NCBI RefSeq assembly: GCF_002197815.1
Contig: NZ_NIUB01000006.1
Location: 102,929 to 166,928, forward strand
Source of the DNA: Pseudomonas oleovorans subsp. oleovorans
GTDB taxonomy: Bacteria; Pseudomonadota; Gammaproteobacteria; Pseudomonadales; Pseudomonadaceae
DNA: 64,000 nucleotides
Direction: 5' to 3'
A program made the position numbers and the translations under genes. Positions 27,750 to 36,709 of the stretch are shown here, piece after piece. The notes under the pieces are model-generated. The model searched no databases. It saw nothing but the letters and a program-made list of their open reading frames with translations, and had not been told where the DNA came from. Every line of letters starts with the position of its first letter. Within the stretch, counting starts at the first letter, position 1.

Positions 27750-27810
27750 GGGGTGAGCGCGTGACCGCTCGACCGAGGTGCCTCGGTGGGTGTGGCTGAC
27801 GGTGTGCTCT

Positions 27811-27868
27811 GCTAGGGTCTGTTGCCGTTTCGCGCACGGCTCGCCTCGAAACGGCAACAGACCCTAGC
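27811..27868. repeat. Perfect 22-bp inverted repeat (core-less member of the variable-TIR family)
   Basis: Bases 27811-27832 are exactly complementary to 27847-27868 with a 14-base spacer. The arm begins GCTAGGGTCTGTTGCCG, resembling the end TAGCAGGCTGTTG of the element at 45402. It may be a deletion form of that family that kept only the ends. It lies between the GMC gene and the frameshifted autotransporter remnant. Confidence 0.7.
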
Positions 27869-27895
27869 ATTGGGCGTCGATGACTGGAGGCGAAC

Positions 27896-28830
27896 ATGGC
27901 TCTGCGTGTAGCGCTGCTCGGGTTGGGCTTGTTTCAGGTCGCCACGGGCGTAGTCGCTGGCGACCTGGCGTTGGACCAGCGCGCCCTGCTCCTGGAGGGC
28001 GATAGGTTGCCGCGTGAGGCAGCCCTGGATCGTCTGCAGCAGGTGCGCTTCGCTTTTCGCGAGGCGGCGCCTGAGGCCGGCGAGTGGCCACTGTGGTCGC
28101 GCACTTGCGGCATCCAGGGGCGCTGGGACGACGCCGGCCTCGAGCGCCGCGGCGAGGGGTTGCTGATGGGGATGGATCGTGCGCTGGGCGGACAGTGGAT
28201 CGGTGGTGTGCTGGGTGGAGTGGCGCGTGCCCGGCTGGATCATGATCAGGGTCATGGCCGCACCGACAGTCGTTACCTGGGGGGCTACGCCGCGACTCGG
28301 GTATACAACCAGTTGGGGTTCGGCTCGGGTTGCTGCACGGCTGGCATGAGCTGGAACGGCGCGATAACGCGTGCAGTTGGCAGCTGTTTGGCGAAAGCAG
28401 TTACGCCATGGACTATCGCAATTTCACCTTGGAGCCATTTGCCGGCCTGGCGTTAGTGCATCTGGATGCCGACGCCCGGCGTTTCGACGGACAGCGCCTG
28501 GTGGCAGCGTACGAGCAGGCTGGCTACCTGACGCTTGGCTGGCGCCTGGCCGCGCCCTGGCACTGGCAACAGCGCAAGTGGGTAGGGCGTGCCAGTCTGA
28601 CGCTGCGGCAGAACCTGGGCAGCGACCGCTTGCGCGACGAGGCGGTCGACGGCCAGGGCGTACTCCAGCAGATGCACAGTCGTGAGTTCGAGCGCAGCAG
28701 CCTGCGTCTTGACCTGAGTCTGGATCATGAGCTCAGCCGCAGTCTCTACCTGGGCCTGACCTATGCGGGCCATTACGCCGAAGACGCGCGCGACAACGCC
28801 TTGGCCGCACGCCTGAGCCTGAAGTTCTGA
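27896..28830 (+). pseudogene. Autotransporter beta-barrel domain protein, frameshifted
   Basis: Two overlapping frames together make one protein of about 310 residues. The first (from ATG 27896) has a signal peptide (MALRVALLGLGLFQVATGVVAG), a short linker and the start of an autotransporter barrel (LLMGMDRALGGQWIGGVLGGVARARLDHDQ). Near 28312-28320, around a run of Gs in TTGGGGTT, similarity moves to the next frame (RLGLLHGWHELERRDN ... GESSYAMDYRNFTLEPFAGLALVHLD), continuing to 28830 and ending in LSLKF with the terminal aromatic typical of outer-membrane barrels. No passenger domain is present. A sequencing error is the alternative to a real frameshift. Confidence 0.75.
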
Positions 28831-29008
28831 GTGCGCCCCGCCGGTCAGCCAGCGGGCTGCCAGGGGGCTGCGAGTCGGGTATACTCTCCGGCTTTTCAGA
28901 AACTTTGCGGTCACGGCTCTTGCCGTGCTCGGCCAGGGCAGCGCATTAGCCGCCCGGGCGAGCCGGATTGAGCCGTTTCGCGTCTTTTGCCCGAGAGTGC
29001 TGCCCACC

Positions 29009-30104
29009 ATGGAAATCAATCCGATCCTCAACAGCATCAAGGACCTGTCCGAGCGAACCCAGTCAATTCGGGGGTATCTTTGACTACGATCACAAGCATG
29101 ATCGCCTGGTCGAAGTAAACCGCGAGCTGGAAGACGCCAGCGTCTGGAACAAGCCCGAGTACGCCCAAACCCTGGGCCGTGAGCGCGCCATGCTGGCGCA
29201 GATCGTCGAAACCATCGACGACCTCACCGGCAGCCTGGCCGATTCCAAAGATCTGCTGGAAATGGCTGCCGAAGAAAACGACGAAGGCGCCGTGAACGAT
29301 ATCGCCGCCGAAGTCGAGCGCCTGCGCGAAATCCTCGAGAAGCTGGAATTCCGCCGCATGTTCAGCGGCGAGATGGACCCGAACAACTGCTACCTGGATA
29401 TCCAGGCCGGTTCCGGCGGCACCGAGGCCCAGGACTGGGCCAACATCCTGCTGCGCATGTACCTGCGCTGGGCCGACAAGCGCGGCTTTGACGCCACCAT
29501 CATCGAACTGTCCGAGGGTGAAGTCGCCGGTATCAAGGGTGCCACCGTGCACATCAAGGGCGAATATGCCTTCGGCTGGCTGCGCACCGAGAGCGGCGTG
29601 CACCGCCTGGTGCGCAAGAGCCCGTTCGACTCCGGCGCGCGTCGCCACACCTCGTTCTCGGCGGTGTTCGTCTCGCCCGAGATCGACGACAAGGTCGAGA
29701 TCGAGATCAACCCGGCCGACCTGCGCATCGACACCTACCGCTCCTCCGGCGCCGGTGGCCAGCACGTCAACACCACCGACTCGGCGGTGCGCATCACCCA
29801 CGTGCCGACCAATACCGTGGTCGCGTGTCAGAACGAACGCTCCCAGCACGCCAACAAGGATACGGCGATGAAGATGCTGCGGGCCAAGCTCTACGAGCTG
29901 GAGATGCAAAAGCGCAACGCGGCTTCGCAGGCGCTGGAAGACAGCAAGTCCGATATCGGCTGGGGTCATCAGATCCGCTCCTACGTGCTCGATGACTCGC
30001 GCATCAAGGACCTGCGTACCGGCGTCGAGCGTAGCGACTGCCAGAAAGTCCTCGATGGCGACCTCGACGGCTACCTCGAGGCCAGCCTCAAGCAGGGCCT
30101 GTAA
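29009..30104 (+). CDS. prfB: Peptide chain release factor 2, with programmed +1 frameshift
   Basis: RF2 releases peptides at UGA and UAA. Translation starts at ATG 29009 ([24 protein letters not shown]) and meets UGA at 29081-29083. After a +1 shift (29009-29080 joined to 29082-30104) it continues [18 protein letters not shown], giving 364 residues. The GGQ motif is in [19 protein letters not shown], and the stop-recognition tripeptide SPF is in [12 protein letters not shown]. It is followed by a REP-like pair and lysS, the usual prfB-lysS order. Confidence 0.98.
29069..29084 (+). promoter_or_regulatory. prfB programmed frameshift site
   Basis: CGGGGG (29069-29074) is the internal Shine-Dalgarno-like element, followed by TAT CTT TGA C. 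This is the classic RF2 autoregulatory signal: when RF2 is scarce the ribosome slips from CTT into the +1 frame. Confidence 0.95.
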
Positions 30105-30114
30105 GCCTTACCCT

Positions 30115-30176
30115 GTAGGGGCCAGCTTGCTGGCGATCACGCTCTCGAAGCGCATCGCCAGCAAGCTGGCTCCTAC
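30115..30176. repeat. REP-like inverted pair between prfB and lysS
   Basis: GTAGGGGCCAGCTTGCTGGCGAT (starting 30115) faces its near-complement ending TCCTAC at 30176. It has the same sequence type as the hairpin inside the 158-bp element at 31749. Confidence 0.8.
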
Positions 30177-30219
30177 CAAACCCCCATTTGCATATACACG
30201 CCAGGCAGATAAAACGACC

Positions 30220-31722
30220 ATGAGCGACCAACAACTCGACCACAACGAGCTGCAACAGGAAGAAAACAAGCTGATTGCCCAGCGCAAAGAGAAGCTTGCT
30301 GCCGTCCGTGAGCAGGGCAATGCCTTCCCCAACGATTTCCGCCGTGACAGCCTGTGCGCCGACCTGCAGAAACAGTACGCGGAGAAGACCAAGGAAGAGC
30401 TGGAAGCGGCCGCCATCCCGGTCAAGGTCGCCGGGCGCATCATGCTCAACCGTGGCGCCTTCATGGTTATCCAGGACACCTCCGGGCGCCTGCAGGTCTA
30501 CGTCAACCGCAAGACCCTGCCAGCCGAGCAGCTGGAAGCGGTCAAGCACTTCGACCTGGGCGACATCATCGCCGCCGAGGGCACCCTGGCCCGCTCGGGC
30601 AAGGGCGACCTGTACGTCGACATGCAGAACGTGCGCCTGCTGACCAAGTCGCTGCGCCCGCTGCCGGACAAGCACCATGGCCTGACCGACACCGAGCAGC
30701 GCTACCGCCAGCGCTACGTCGACCTGATCGTCAATGAGGAAGTGCGCCACACCTTCCGCGTACGTTCGCAGGTGATCGCGCACATCCGTCGTTTCCTCAA
30801 CGAGCGCGGTTTCCTCGAAGTGGAAACCCCGATGCTGCAGACCATCCCCGGCGGCGCTGCGGCCAAGCCTTTCGAGACCCATCACAATGCGCTGGATATG
30901 CAGATGTTCCTGCGTATCGCCCCGGAGCTGTACCTCAAGCGTCTGGTGGTCGGTGGCTTCGAGAAAGTCTTCGAGATCAACCGCAACTTCCGTAACGAAG
31001 GCGTCTCGACCCGGCACAACCCCGAGTTCACCATGCTCGAGTTCTACCAGGCCTATGCCGACTACCGCGACAACATGGACCTCACCGAAGAGCTGTTCCG
31101 CGAGCTGGCCCTGGCCGTGCTGGGCAGTACCGACGTGCCCTATGGCGACAAGGTATTCCACTTCGGCGAGCCGTTCGTGCGCCTGTCGGTGTACGACTCC
31201 ATCCTCAAGTACAACCCGGACATCACCGAGGCAGATCTCAACGACGTCGAGAAGGCCCGCGCCATTGCCAAGAAGGCCGGCGCCAAGGTGCTCGGCCACG
31301 AAGGCCTGGGCAAGCTGCAGGTGATGATTTTCGAAGAGCTGGTGGAGAGTAAGCTGGAGCAGCCGCACTTCATCACCGAGTATCCGTTCGAAGTGTCGCC
31401 ACTGGCGCGTCGCAACGACGACAATCCCAATGTCACCGACCGCTTCGAGCTGTTCATCGGTGGCCGCGAGATCGCCAACGCCTACTCCGAGCTCAATGAC
31501 GCCGAAGACCAGGCCGAGCGTTTCCTCGCCCAGGTGGCCGAGAAGGACGCCGGTGATGACGAAGCCATGCACTATGACGCCGACTTCATCCGCGCCCTGG
31601 AGTACGGCATGCCGCCGACGGCTGGTGAAGGCATCGGTATCGACCGCCTGGTGATGCTGCTGACCAACTCACCGTCGATCCGCGACGTCATCCTGTTCCC
31701 GCATATGCGTCCGCAGGCTTGA
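30220..31722 (+). CDS. lysS: Lysyl-tRNA synthetase (class II)
   Basis: A 500-residue class II synthetase. An OB-fold anticodon-binding domain lies at about 60-170 ([28 protein letters not shown]). The catalytic motifs are [21 protein letters not shown] (motif 1), [23 protein letters not shown] (motif 2) and [11 protein letters not shown] (motif 3). ATG 30220 matches the usual MSDQQLD start. A frame from 29992 runs back into prfB and is rejected. Its terminator is interrupted by a 158-bp element. Confidence 0.98.
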   Translation: MSDQQLDHNELQQEENKLIAQRKEKLAAVREQGNAFPNDFRRDSLCADLQKQYAEKTKEELEAAAIPVKVAGRIMLNRGAFMVIQDTSGRLQVYVNRKTLPAEQLEAVKHFDLGDIIAAEGTLARSGKGDLYVDMQNVRLLTKSLRPLPDKHHGLTDTEQRYRQRYVDLIVNEEVRHTFRVRSQVIAHIRRFLNERGFLEVETPMLQTIPGGAAAKPFETHHNALDMQMFLRIAPELYLKRLVVGGFEKVFEINRNFRNEGVSTRHNPEFTMLEFYQAYADYRDNMDLTEELFRELALAVLGSTDVPYGDKVFHFGEPFVRLSVYDSILKYNPDITEADLNDVEKARAIAKKAGAKVLGHEGLGKLQVMIFEELVESKLEQPHFITEYPFEVSPLARRNDDNPNVTDRFELFIGGREIANAYSELNDAEDQAERFLAQVAEKDAGDDEAMHYDADFIRALEYGMPPTAGEGIGIDRLVMLLTNSPSIRDVILFPHMRPQA

Positions 31723-31732
31723 TGCCAGACAG

Positions 31733-31924
31733 AAAGCCGCCTTCGGGCTAATGCCAGTCAGTTAAGCCGTTGCACTCGATTTTTGTAGGAGCCGGCTTGC
31801 CGGCGATCCGCCATAAAAAGCATCGCCAGCAAGCTGGCTCCTACGAAAAGCGCCCCCTCTACTGCAAGTAGGAGGGGGTGGTGACGAACTTATCTGATCA
31901 GCATTAGCCTTCGGGCGGCTTTTT
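31733..31924 (+). terminator. lysS terminator, split by an inserted element
   Basis: The left part AAAGCCGCCTTCGGGC (31733-31748) and the right part GCCTTCGGGCGGCTTTTT (31907-31924) flank the 158-bp element. Removing the element and one GCCTTCGGGC copy gives a textbook terminator: stem AAAGCCGCC, loop TTCG, stem GGCGGCTTT, then Ts. In the present state the stem halves are about 170 bases apart, with REP-type hairpins between. Confidence 0.8.
31749..31906. mobile_element. 158-bp MITE-like element, copy 1, inserted in the lysS terminator
   Basis: Non-coding, with imperfect terminal inverted repeats: TAATGCCAGTCAGTTAAG at the left and, on the opposite strand from the right end, TAATGCTGATCAGATAAG (14/18). 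It is flanked by a 10-bp direct repeat, GCCTTCGGGC (31739-31748 and 31907-31916). Inside lie a REP-type hairpin (GTAGGAGCCGGCTTGCCGGCGAT at about 31784-31806, against its near-complement ending CTCCTAC near 31845) and a smaller hairpin (CCCCCTCTACT / AGTAGGAGGGGG). 156 of 158 bases match the copy at 52219. Target duplication, terminal repeats and a second copy support transposition. Confidence 0.88.
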
Positions 31925-32055
31925 GCTACTTGTCGTTATGCATTTCGCGGCGATTTCGCTGGGTGCCTGGCCTGTAAGCGAAACGGAGCCTTTTGCTTGC
32001 CTGTCCAAGCCATTACTCTCCCTGTCATAACTAGAACGTAGAGGGTCGACCCACC

Positions 32056-32769
32056 GTGAGCTCCGTGCCCGCGCCCCCGAATGCCACCCGGGCAGCCAAT
32101 GCCGTCGCCGAAAGCGTCCAGTACCAGGGCCGCAAGGCCAGTCGTCAGGGCAGCGAGCAGCGCCGTCAGGCGATTCTCGATGCCGCCATGCGCATCATCG
32201 TGCGCGATGGCGTGCGCGCCGTGCGCCATCGCGCTGTGGCGGCCGAGGCGCAGGTACCCTTGTCGGCCACGACCTACTATTTCAAGGACATCGATGACCT
32301 GATCACCGATACCTTCGCCCAGTTCGTCGAGCGCAGCGCTGCGCAGATGGCGGCATTCTGGGCCGGTACCCAGGGTGTGCTGGAGGAGATGGTCGGGCGC
32401 CTGGATGGCAGCGAGCAGGCGCGTCGGCAATTGGCTGACGAAATCGCCGCTCTGGCGGTGCAGTACGTGCAGCGCCAATTGCGTGAGCGTCGTGATCACC
32501 TGATCGCCGAGCAGGCATTCCAGCAGGAAGTCTTGCTCAATCCGCGACTGCGCGAGCTGGTGCGAGCTCACCGGCAGATCCTGCAGCAGGGGGTCACCCA
32601 CTTCTTCGAGGTGCTGGGCTCGCGCCAGCCTGAACAGGACGCCGTGCTGTTGACGGCCGCCATCGTGCGGATGGAGTATCAGGGCCTGCTAGACGGTGTA
32701 GAGCACCTGGACAGCCAAGGAATGCTGGCCATCCTTAAACGCTACATGAATCTGGTTCTGGGGTTGTAA
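32056..32769 (+). CDS. TetR/AcrR family transcriptional regulator
   Basis: A 237-residue regulator beginning at GTG 32056. The DNA-binding helix-turn-helix spans about residues 35-85 (RRQAILDAAMRIIVRDGVRAVRHRAVAAEAQVPLSATTYYFKDIDDLI). The C-terminal helical part should bind an unknown effector. It is first in a same-strand series with a lipoprotein (43 bases later) and the QEGLA protein, so it may control that cluster. Target and ligand are unknown. Confidence 0.88.
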   Translation: MSSVPAPPNATRAANAVAESVQYQGRKASRQGSEQRRQAILDAAMRIIVRDGVRAVRHRAVAAEAQVPLSATTYYFKDIDDLITDTFAQFVERSAAQMAAFWAGTQGVLEEMVGRLDGSEQARRQLADEIAALAVQYVQRQLRERRDHLIAEQAFQQEVLLNPRLRELVRAHRQILQQGVTHFFEVLGSRQPEQDAVLLTAAIVRMEYQGLLDGVEHLDSQGMLAILKRYMNLVLGL

Positions 32770-32812
32770 ACCGTCGATCATCGGGTCGAACGGTCTTCAC
32801 AAGGAGAGCGTA

Positions 32813-33373
32813 ATGAAAGCCTGGCGCGCATTGGTCGCCCTGTCCTTCCTGCTGTTGAGTGGTTGCCTGGTTACCTTCAAGGACCCGATTCCGGCCAACG
32901 AGGCTGCCCCGATACCTCTGCTGGGCGAATGGACCCGGCAGGACGAGTGGGGCGACCAGCTATTTCTGGAAATCACCCGTGCCGGCTCCAATCTCTACCA
33001 GGCGCGCATTTACGAGGGCAGCGCGGACAACCTCGGCAGCCTCGAGGAGTTCGGTTTCACCGTCGCTCATCATGGCCGCCGCTGGTACCTCTCGGCGGGC
33101 CTGCCGAAGAGCCTGGGGGCCAATTTCGCCATTGCCGGTTTCGAGTTGACCAAGGACAACGAGCTGGTGCTGTACAACCTCGACACCGACCGCATTCTCC
33201 AGGATATGGAAAAGGGCCTGCTGCAAGGGCAGGCCGTTTCCATGCCCGAAGCGGACGGCGCACTGATCACCAGCCCGCTGGACAAGGTATTCGCCTATCT
33301 CGATGACCCGGCCAATGCCGACCTGTTCGTCGAGGTGGCGCGTTACCAGCGGGTGGCCGAAGTGGCCGAATAG
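32813..33373 (+). CDS. Lipoprotein of unknown function
   Basis: A 186-residue protein with a lipoprotein signal and lipobox LLSGC (MKAWRALVALSFLLLSGCLVTF), so lipidated at about Cys18. The mature part is mostly beta-strand by composition (LGEWTRQDEWGDQLFLEITRAGSNLYQARIYEG). I do not recognise a named family. ACAAGGAGAGCGTA precedes ATG 32813. The next gene starts eight bases after the stop, so it is co-transcribed with the DUF1704/QEGLA gene. Confidence 0.82.
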   Translation: MKAWRALVALSFLLLSGCLVTFKDPIPANEAAPIPLLGEWTRQDEWGDQLFLEITRAGSNLYQARIYEGSADNLGSLEEFGFTVAHHGRRWYLSAGLPKSLGANFAIAGFELTKDNELVLYNLDTDRILQDMEKGLLQGQAVSMPEADGALITSPLDKVFAYLDDPANADLFVEVARYQRVAEVAE

Positions 33374-33381
33374 GAATCGTA

Positions 33382-34671
33382 ATGAACAGCCTGCAAAAAC
33401 TGGATGACTACCAACTCTGTATTCGCGCTCTCAGCGACCGTATTGTCGAGGCGCAGACCCCGATCCGTGTACTGGATGCGGTGAAATGGGATGACGGTAT
33501 CCGTGAGGCGTTTCTCCAGGCCAAGGGCAAGCAGTTGCCAGCGGTGGATCGCGACTACTACCTAAGTCGGCCGCTGGCCTTCGATGCCGCCGCGAAGAAA
33601 CTGGAATTCCAGAACATCGAGCGTGATATCACCCGTCAGCTCGGCCAGTTCAACCCGGTCGGGCAGATCATGCGGCGCATGTGCAAGGAATACCGCATGG
33701 TCATCCGCATGCTCGAGGCACGCGGCACCGAGGACTTCGGCCTGATCAGTCAGGAGCTGTATGGCGCTGCCTCCGACGCCTTTCATGCCGGTGATCCGAC
33801 CCTGGCCGACCTTGGCCTGATGCTCTCGGACTACCTCAACAACATCGCTGCGCGTGGCGACCTTGAAGACGAGGCCAAGACCCTCGGTGCCAGTGATGCG
33901 GTGAACATCCTGCAGCAGCGTCTGGCTGGCGTATTTGGCGACGAAACCATTCGTGTGTTCGAGTCCGACGGTATTCTCGCCGATGCCGCGGCTGGCGCCG
34001 ACTACATCAAGATCCGCAGCGATGCGCGTTTCAACGAGCGCGACGTCAAGGCGCTGGAAGTGCATGAAGGCCTGGTGCATGTCGGCACCACGCTCAACGG
34101 CCTCAACCAGCCGATCTGCACCTTCCTGGCCAAGGGCCCGCCCTCATCGACGGTGACCCAGGAAGGTCTGGCCATTCTCATGGAAGTGATCGCCTTCGCC
34201 TCCTACCCGACCCGCCTGCGCAAGCTGACCAACCGCACCCGCGCCATCCACATGGCCGAGGAGGGCGCGGATTTTCTCGAGGTGTTCGAGTTCTTCCGTG
34301 GCCAGGGCTACGGCCTGGATGGCGGCTACAGCAACGCCAGCCGGGTATTCCGCGGCTCGCTGCCGACGGGCCTGCCGTTCACCAAGGACCTGTCGTACCT
34401 CAAGGGCTTCATCCTGATCTACAACTACATCCAGCTGGCGGTGCGCAAAGGCAAGCTGGAGCAGATCCCGCTGTTGTTCTGCGGCAAGACCACCCTGGAA
34501 GACATGCGCACCCTGCGCAAGCTGGTGGACGAAGGCCTGGTACTGCCGCCCAAGTACCTGCCTCCGCAGTTTCAGGACATGAACGCACTGTCGGCCTGGA
34601 TGTGCTTCTCCAACTTCCTCAATCACCTGAGCCTGGATCGCATCGAAGCGGACTACGCCAATATTCTCTGA
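33382..34671 (+). CDS. DUF1704/QEGLA-motif protein, putative zinc metallopeptidase
   Basis: A 429-residue protein annotated in databases as flavohemoglobin expression-modulating QEGLA motif protein. The diagnostic motif is in [17 protein letters not shown] (about residue 258). An HExxxH-type motif, HEGLVH, lies at about 228-233 in [17 protein letters not shown]. In eukaryotic relatives of this domain (MATCAP tyrosine carboxypeptidases) HExxxH plus a downstream Glu bind zinc, and both elements are here. The bacterial substrate is unknown. It sits in an operon-like run behind a TetR regulator and a lipoprotein. Confidence 0.88.
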   Translation: MNSLQKLDDYQLCIRALSDRIVEAQTPIRVLDAVKWDDGIREAFLQAKGKQLPAVDRDYYLSRPLAFDAAAKKLEFQNIERDITRQLGQFNPVGQIMRRMCKEYRMVIRMLEARGTEDFGLISQELYGAASDAFHAGDPTLADLGLMLSDYLNNIAARGDLEDEAKTLGASDAVNILQQRLAGVFGDETIRVFESDGILADAAAGADYIKIRSDARFNERDVKALEVHEGLVHVGTTLNGLNQPICTFLAKGPPSSTVTQEGLAILMEVIAFASYPTRLRKLTNRTRAIHMAEEGADFLEVFEFFRGQGYGLDGGYSNASRVFRGSLPTGLPFTKDLSYLKGFILIYNYIQLAVRKGKLEQIPLLFCGKTTLEDMRTLRKLVDEGLVLPPKYLPPQFQDMNALSAWMCFSNFLNHLSLDRIEADYANIL

Positions 34672-34759
34672 TCGCAGCCCTGTAGGGTGCGCCGCGCGCA
34701 CCGCTGGCGCAGCGCATCGTCAGGTTTACAACGTCGTGGCCCACCCCAGAGACCTGCAA

Positions 34760-35506
34760 GTGTCCAGCCATCAACTTGAATATGAAATCCTCGGTGCTTC
34801 CGCCCAGTCGGTGGAAATCATCCTCGACCCCGGCGAGACGGTGATCGCCGAAGCCGGGGCGATGAACTACATGACCGACGGCGTGCGCTTCGAGACGCGC
34901 ATGGGCGACGGCTCGTCCAGTGGGCTGTTGGGCAAGCTGTGGAGCGCCGGCAAGCGCATGCTCACCGGCGAGTCGCTGTTCATGACCCACTTCAGCAATG
35001 CCGGCAAAAGTCAGGCACGAGTGGCCTTCGCCGCGCCTTATCCGGGCACCGTGGTGCCCATCGACCTGGCGAAGATCGGCGGGCGCTTGATCTGCCAGAA
35101 AGACGCCTTCCTCTGCGCCGCGCATGGCACCAGCATCGGCATCAGCTTCGCCAAACGCCTGGGCGCCGGCTTCTTCGGCGGCGAGGGTTTCATCCTGCAG
35201 AAGCTCGAAGGTGACGGCCTGGCCTTCGTGCATGCCGGTGGCACGGTGATCCGCAAGGAGCTGAACAACGAAACCCTGCGCCTGGATACCGGCTGCCTGG
35301 TGGCCTTCAGCAGTGGCATCGATTACGACATCGCTCTGGCCGGCGGCCTCAAGAGCATGCTGTTCGGCGGCGAAGGCATCTTGCTGACCACGCTCAAGGG
35401 TACCGGCACGGTGTGGATTCAGAGCCTGCCGTTCTCGCGCCTGGCCGAGCGCGTCTATGCGGCGACTGTTCAGGCGCGCGAAGAGGTGCGCGCCGGTGGC
35501 AAGTAG
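34760..35506 (+). CDS. TIGR00266/AIM24 family protein
   Basis: About 248 residues with the AIM24-type beta-barrel pattern: [66 protein letters not shown], and [34 protein letters not shown], the last being a family hallmark. No molecular role is established. GTG 34760 ([10 protein letters not shown]) fits better than GTG 34736, which adds eight residues. The 3' end overlaps the next gene by 11 bases. Confidence 0.88.
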   Translation: MSSHQLEYEILGASAQSVEIILDPGETVIAEAGAMNYMTDGVRFETRMGDGSSSGLLGKLWSAGKRMLTGESLFMTHFSNAGKSQARVAFAAPYPGTVVPIDLAKIGGRLICQKDAFLCAAHGTSIGISFAKRLGAGFFGGEGFILQKLEGDGLAFVHAGGTVIRKELNNETLRLDTGCLVAFSSGIDYDIALAGGLKSMLFGGEGILLTTLKGTGTVWIQSLPFSRLAERVYAATVQAREEVRAGGK

Positions 35507-36389
35507 CCTACGGGCGCTGGTGTTGCTGCTGGCCAGCCTGTGGCTGGCCGGTTGCAGCGGCCTGCTGTTCTACCCGGAACCAGGGCTGCCGATTACCCCG
35601 GAGCGTGCCGGGCTGGAATACCGCGACATCGAACTGCGCGCCGCCGATGGCACGCGTCTGCATGCCTGGTGGTTGCCGGCCAAGGCTGGGGTGCAGGTCA
35701 AGGGCACGGTGCTGCATCTGCATGGCAATGGCGGCAACCTGGCCTGGCACCTGGGTGGCGTTCACTGGCTGCCGGAGCAGGGCTATCAGGTGCTGATGCT
35801 GGATTACCGGGGGTATGGCCTGTCCGCTGGCAAGCCGCGTTTGCCCGAGGTCTACCAGGATATCGACGCGGCCTTCGCCTGGCTCGATCAGGCGCCGCAG
35901 GTGCAGGGCGCGCCGCTTTTCCTGCTTGGGCAGAGCCTCGGTGGTGCGTTGGCCGTGCATTATCTGGCCGAGCATCCCGAGCGCCAATCGACCTTGCAGG
36001 CCATTGCACTGGACGGTGTGCCGGCCAGCTATCGCGACGTTGCCCAGCATGCGCTGAGCAAGTCCTGGTTGACCTGGCCGCTGCAGGTGCCGCTGTCCTG
36101 GCTGGTGCCTGACGGCGACAGCGCGATTCACAGCATCGATCGACTCGCAGGTGCGCCCTTGCTGATCTATCACAGTGTTGACGACGCGATCGTGCCGCTT
36201 TCCAATGGCCAGCGTTTGTATCAAGCTGCGCGCCCGCCACGCGCCTTTCAGGCGACCCGTGGCCCGCACGTGCAAACCTTTGCCGAGCCCGCCTGGCGTC
36301 AGTCGCTACTGGCGTTCTTCGTCGCGCCGCAGGCCTACGTCGAGCGCCTGGGACCGGCTACCGAATCCGCAACAGAGAGTCCGCAATGA
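35496..36389 (+). CDS. Alpha/beta-hydrolase lipoprotein
   Basis: About 297 residues. From GTG 35496 the protein begins [22 protein letters not shown], a lipoprotein signal with lipobox LAGC. The hydrolase part has the oxyanion segment [14 protein letters not shown], the nucleophile elbow [15 protein letters not shown] (Ser in G-x-S-x-G), an acid in [11 protein letters not shown] and a His in RGPHVQTF. It is related to the YqkD/BEM46-type serine hydrolases. AAGAGG precedes the GTG. An in-frame ATG at 35457 would place 13 basic residues before the signal. Overlaps its neighbours at both ends. Confidence 0.88.
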   Translation: MASSLRALVLLLASLWLAGCSGLLFYPEPGLPITPERAGLEYRDIELRAADGTRLHAWWLPAKAGVQVKGTVLHLHGNGGNLAWHLGGVHWLPEQGYQVLMLDYRGYGLSAGKPRLPEVYQDIDAAFAWLDQAPQVQGAPLFLLGQSLGGALAVHYLAEHPERQSTLQAIALDGVPASYRDVAQHALSKSWLTWPLQVPLSWLVPDGDSAIHSIDRLAGAPLLIYHSVDDAIVPLSNGQRLYQAARPPRAFQATRGPHVQTFAEPAWRQSLLAFFVAPQAYVERLGPATESATESPQ

Positions 36390-36709
36390 CCGAACGTAAC
36401 CCCATTCCCCTGATCCTCACAGGTATCGCCAGCATCGTCGGCACCATCGGCGTGCTTTGGTACTACGGCTACGTGCATTTCGCCAAACCGGAAGATGCGC
36501 TGCTGCTGTCCGATTTCACCATGCTCAAGACCATTCCTGGTGAGGACTACAAGGTCTCGCTGAAACCGGCCAATCAAGTGGCGCAGTGCATCGATGGCGT
36601 GCTGGTATTGTTCGACATGCAGCAGAAGGGGCTGACCGGCGTGCTGGTGGACAACAAGAAGCAGGCGGTGCGCTGCATCGGCCAGGAAACCCCGGCCCTG
36701 GAGCAGTAA
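36386..36709 (+). CDS. Small membrane-anchored protein, unknown function
   Basis: A 107-residue protein starting in a 4-base ATGA overlap with the hydrolase stop. One N-terminal membrane helix (IPLILTGIASIVGTIGVLWYYGY), then a soluble tail with two cysteines (QCIDGVLVLFD and VRCIGQETP) that could form a periplasmic disulfide. Not a family I can name. Last gene of the cluster that begins with the TetR regulator. Confidence 0.75.
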   Translation: MTERNPIPLILTGIASIVGTIGVLWYYGYVHFAKPEDALLLSDFTMLKTIPGEDYKVSLKPANQVAQCIDGVLVLFDMQQKGLTGVLVDNKKQAVRCIGQETPALEQ

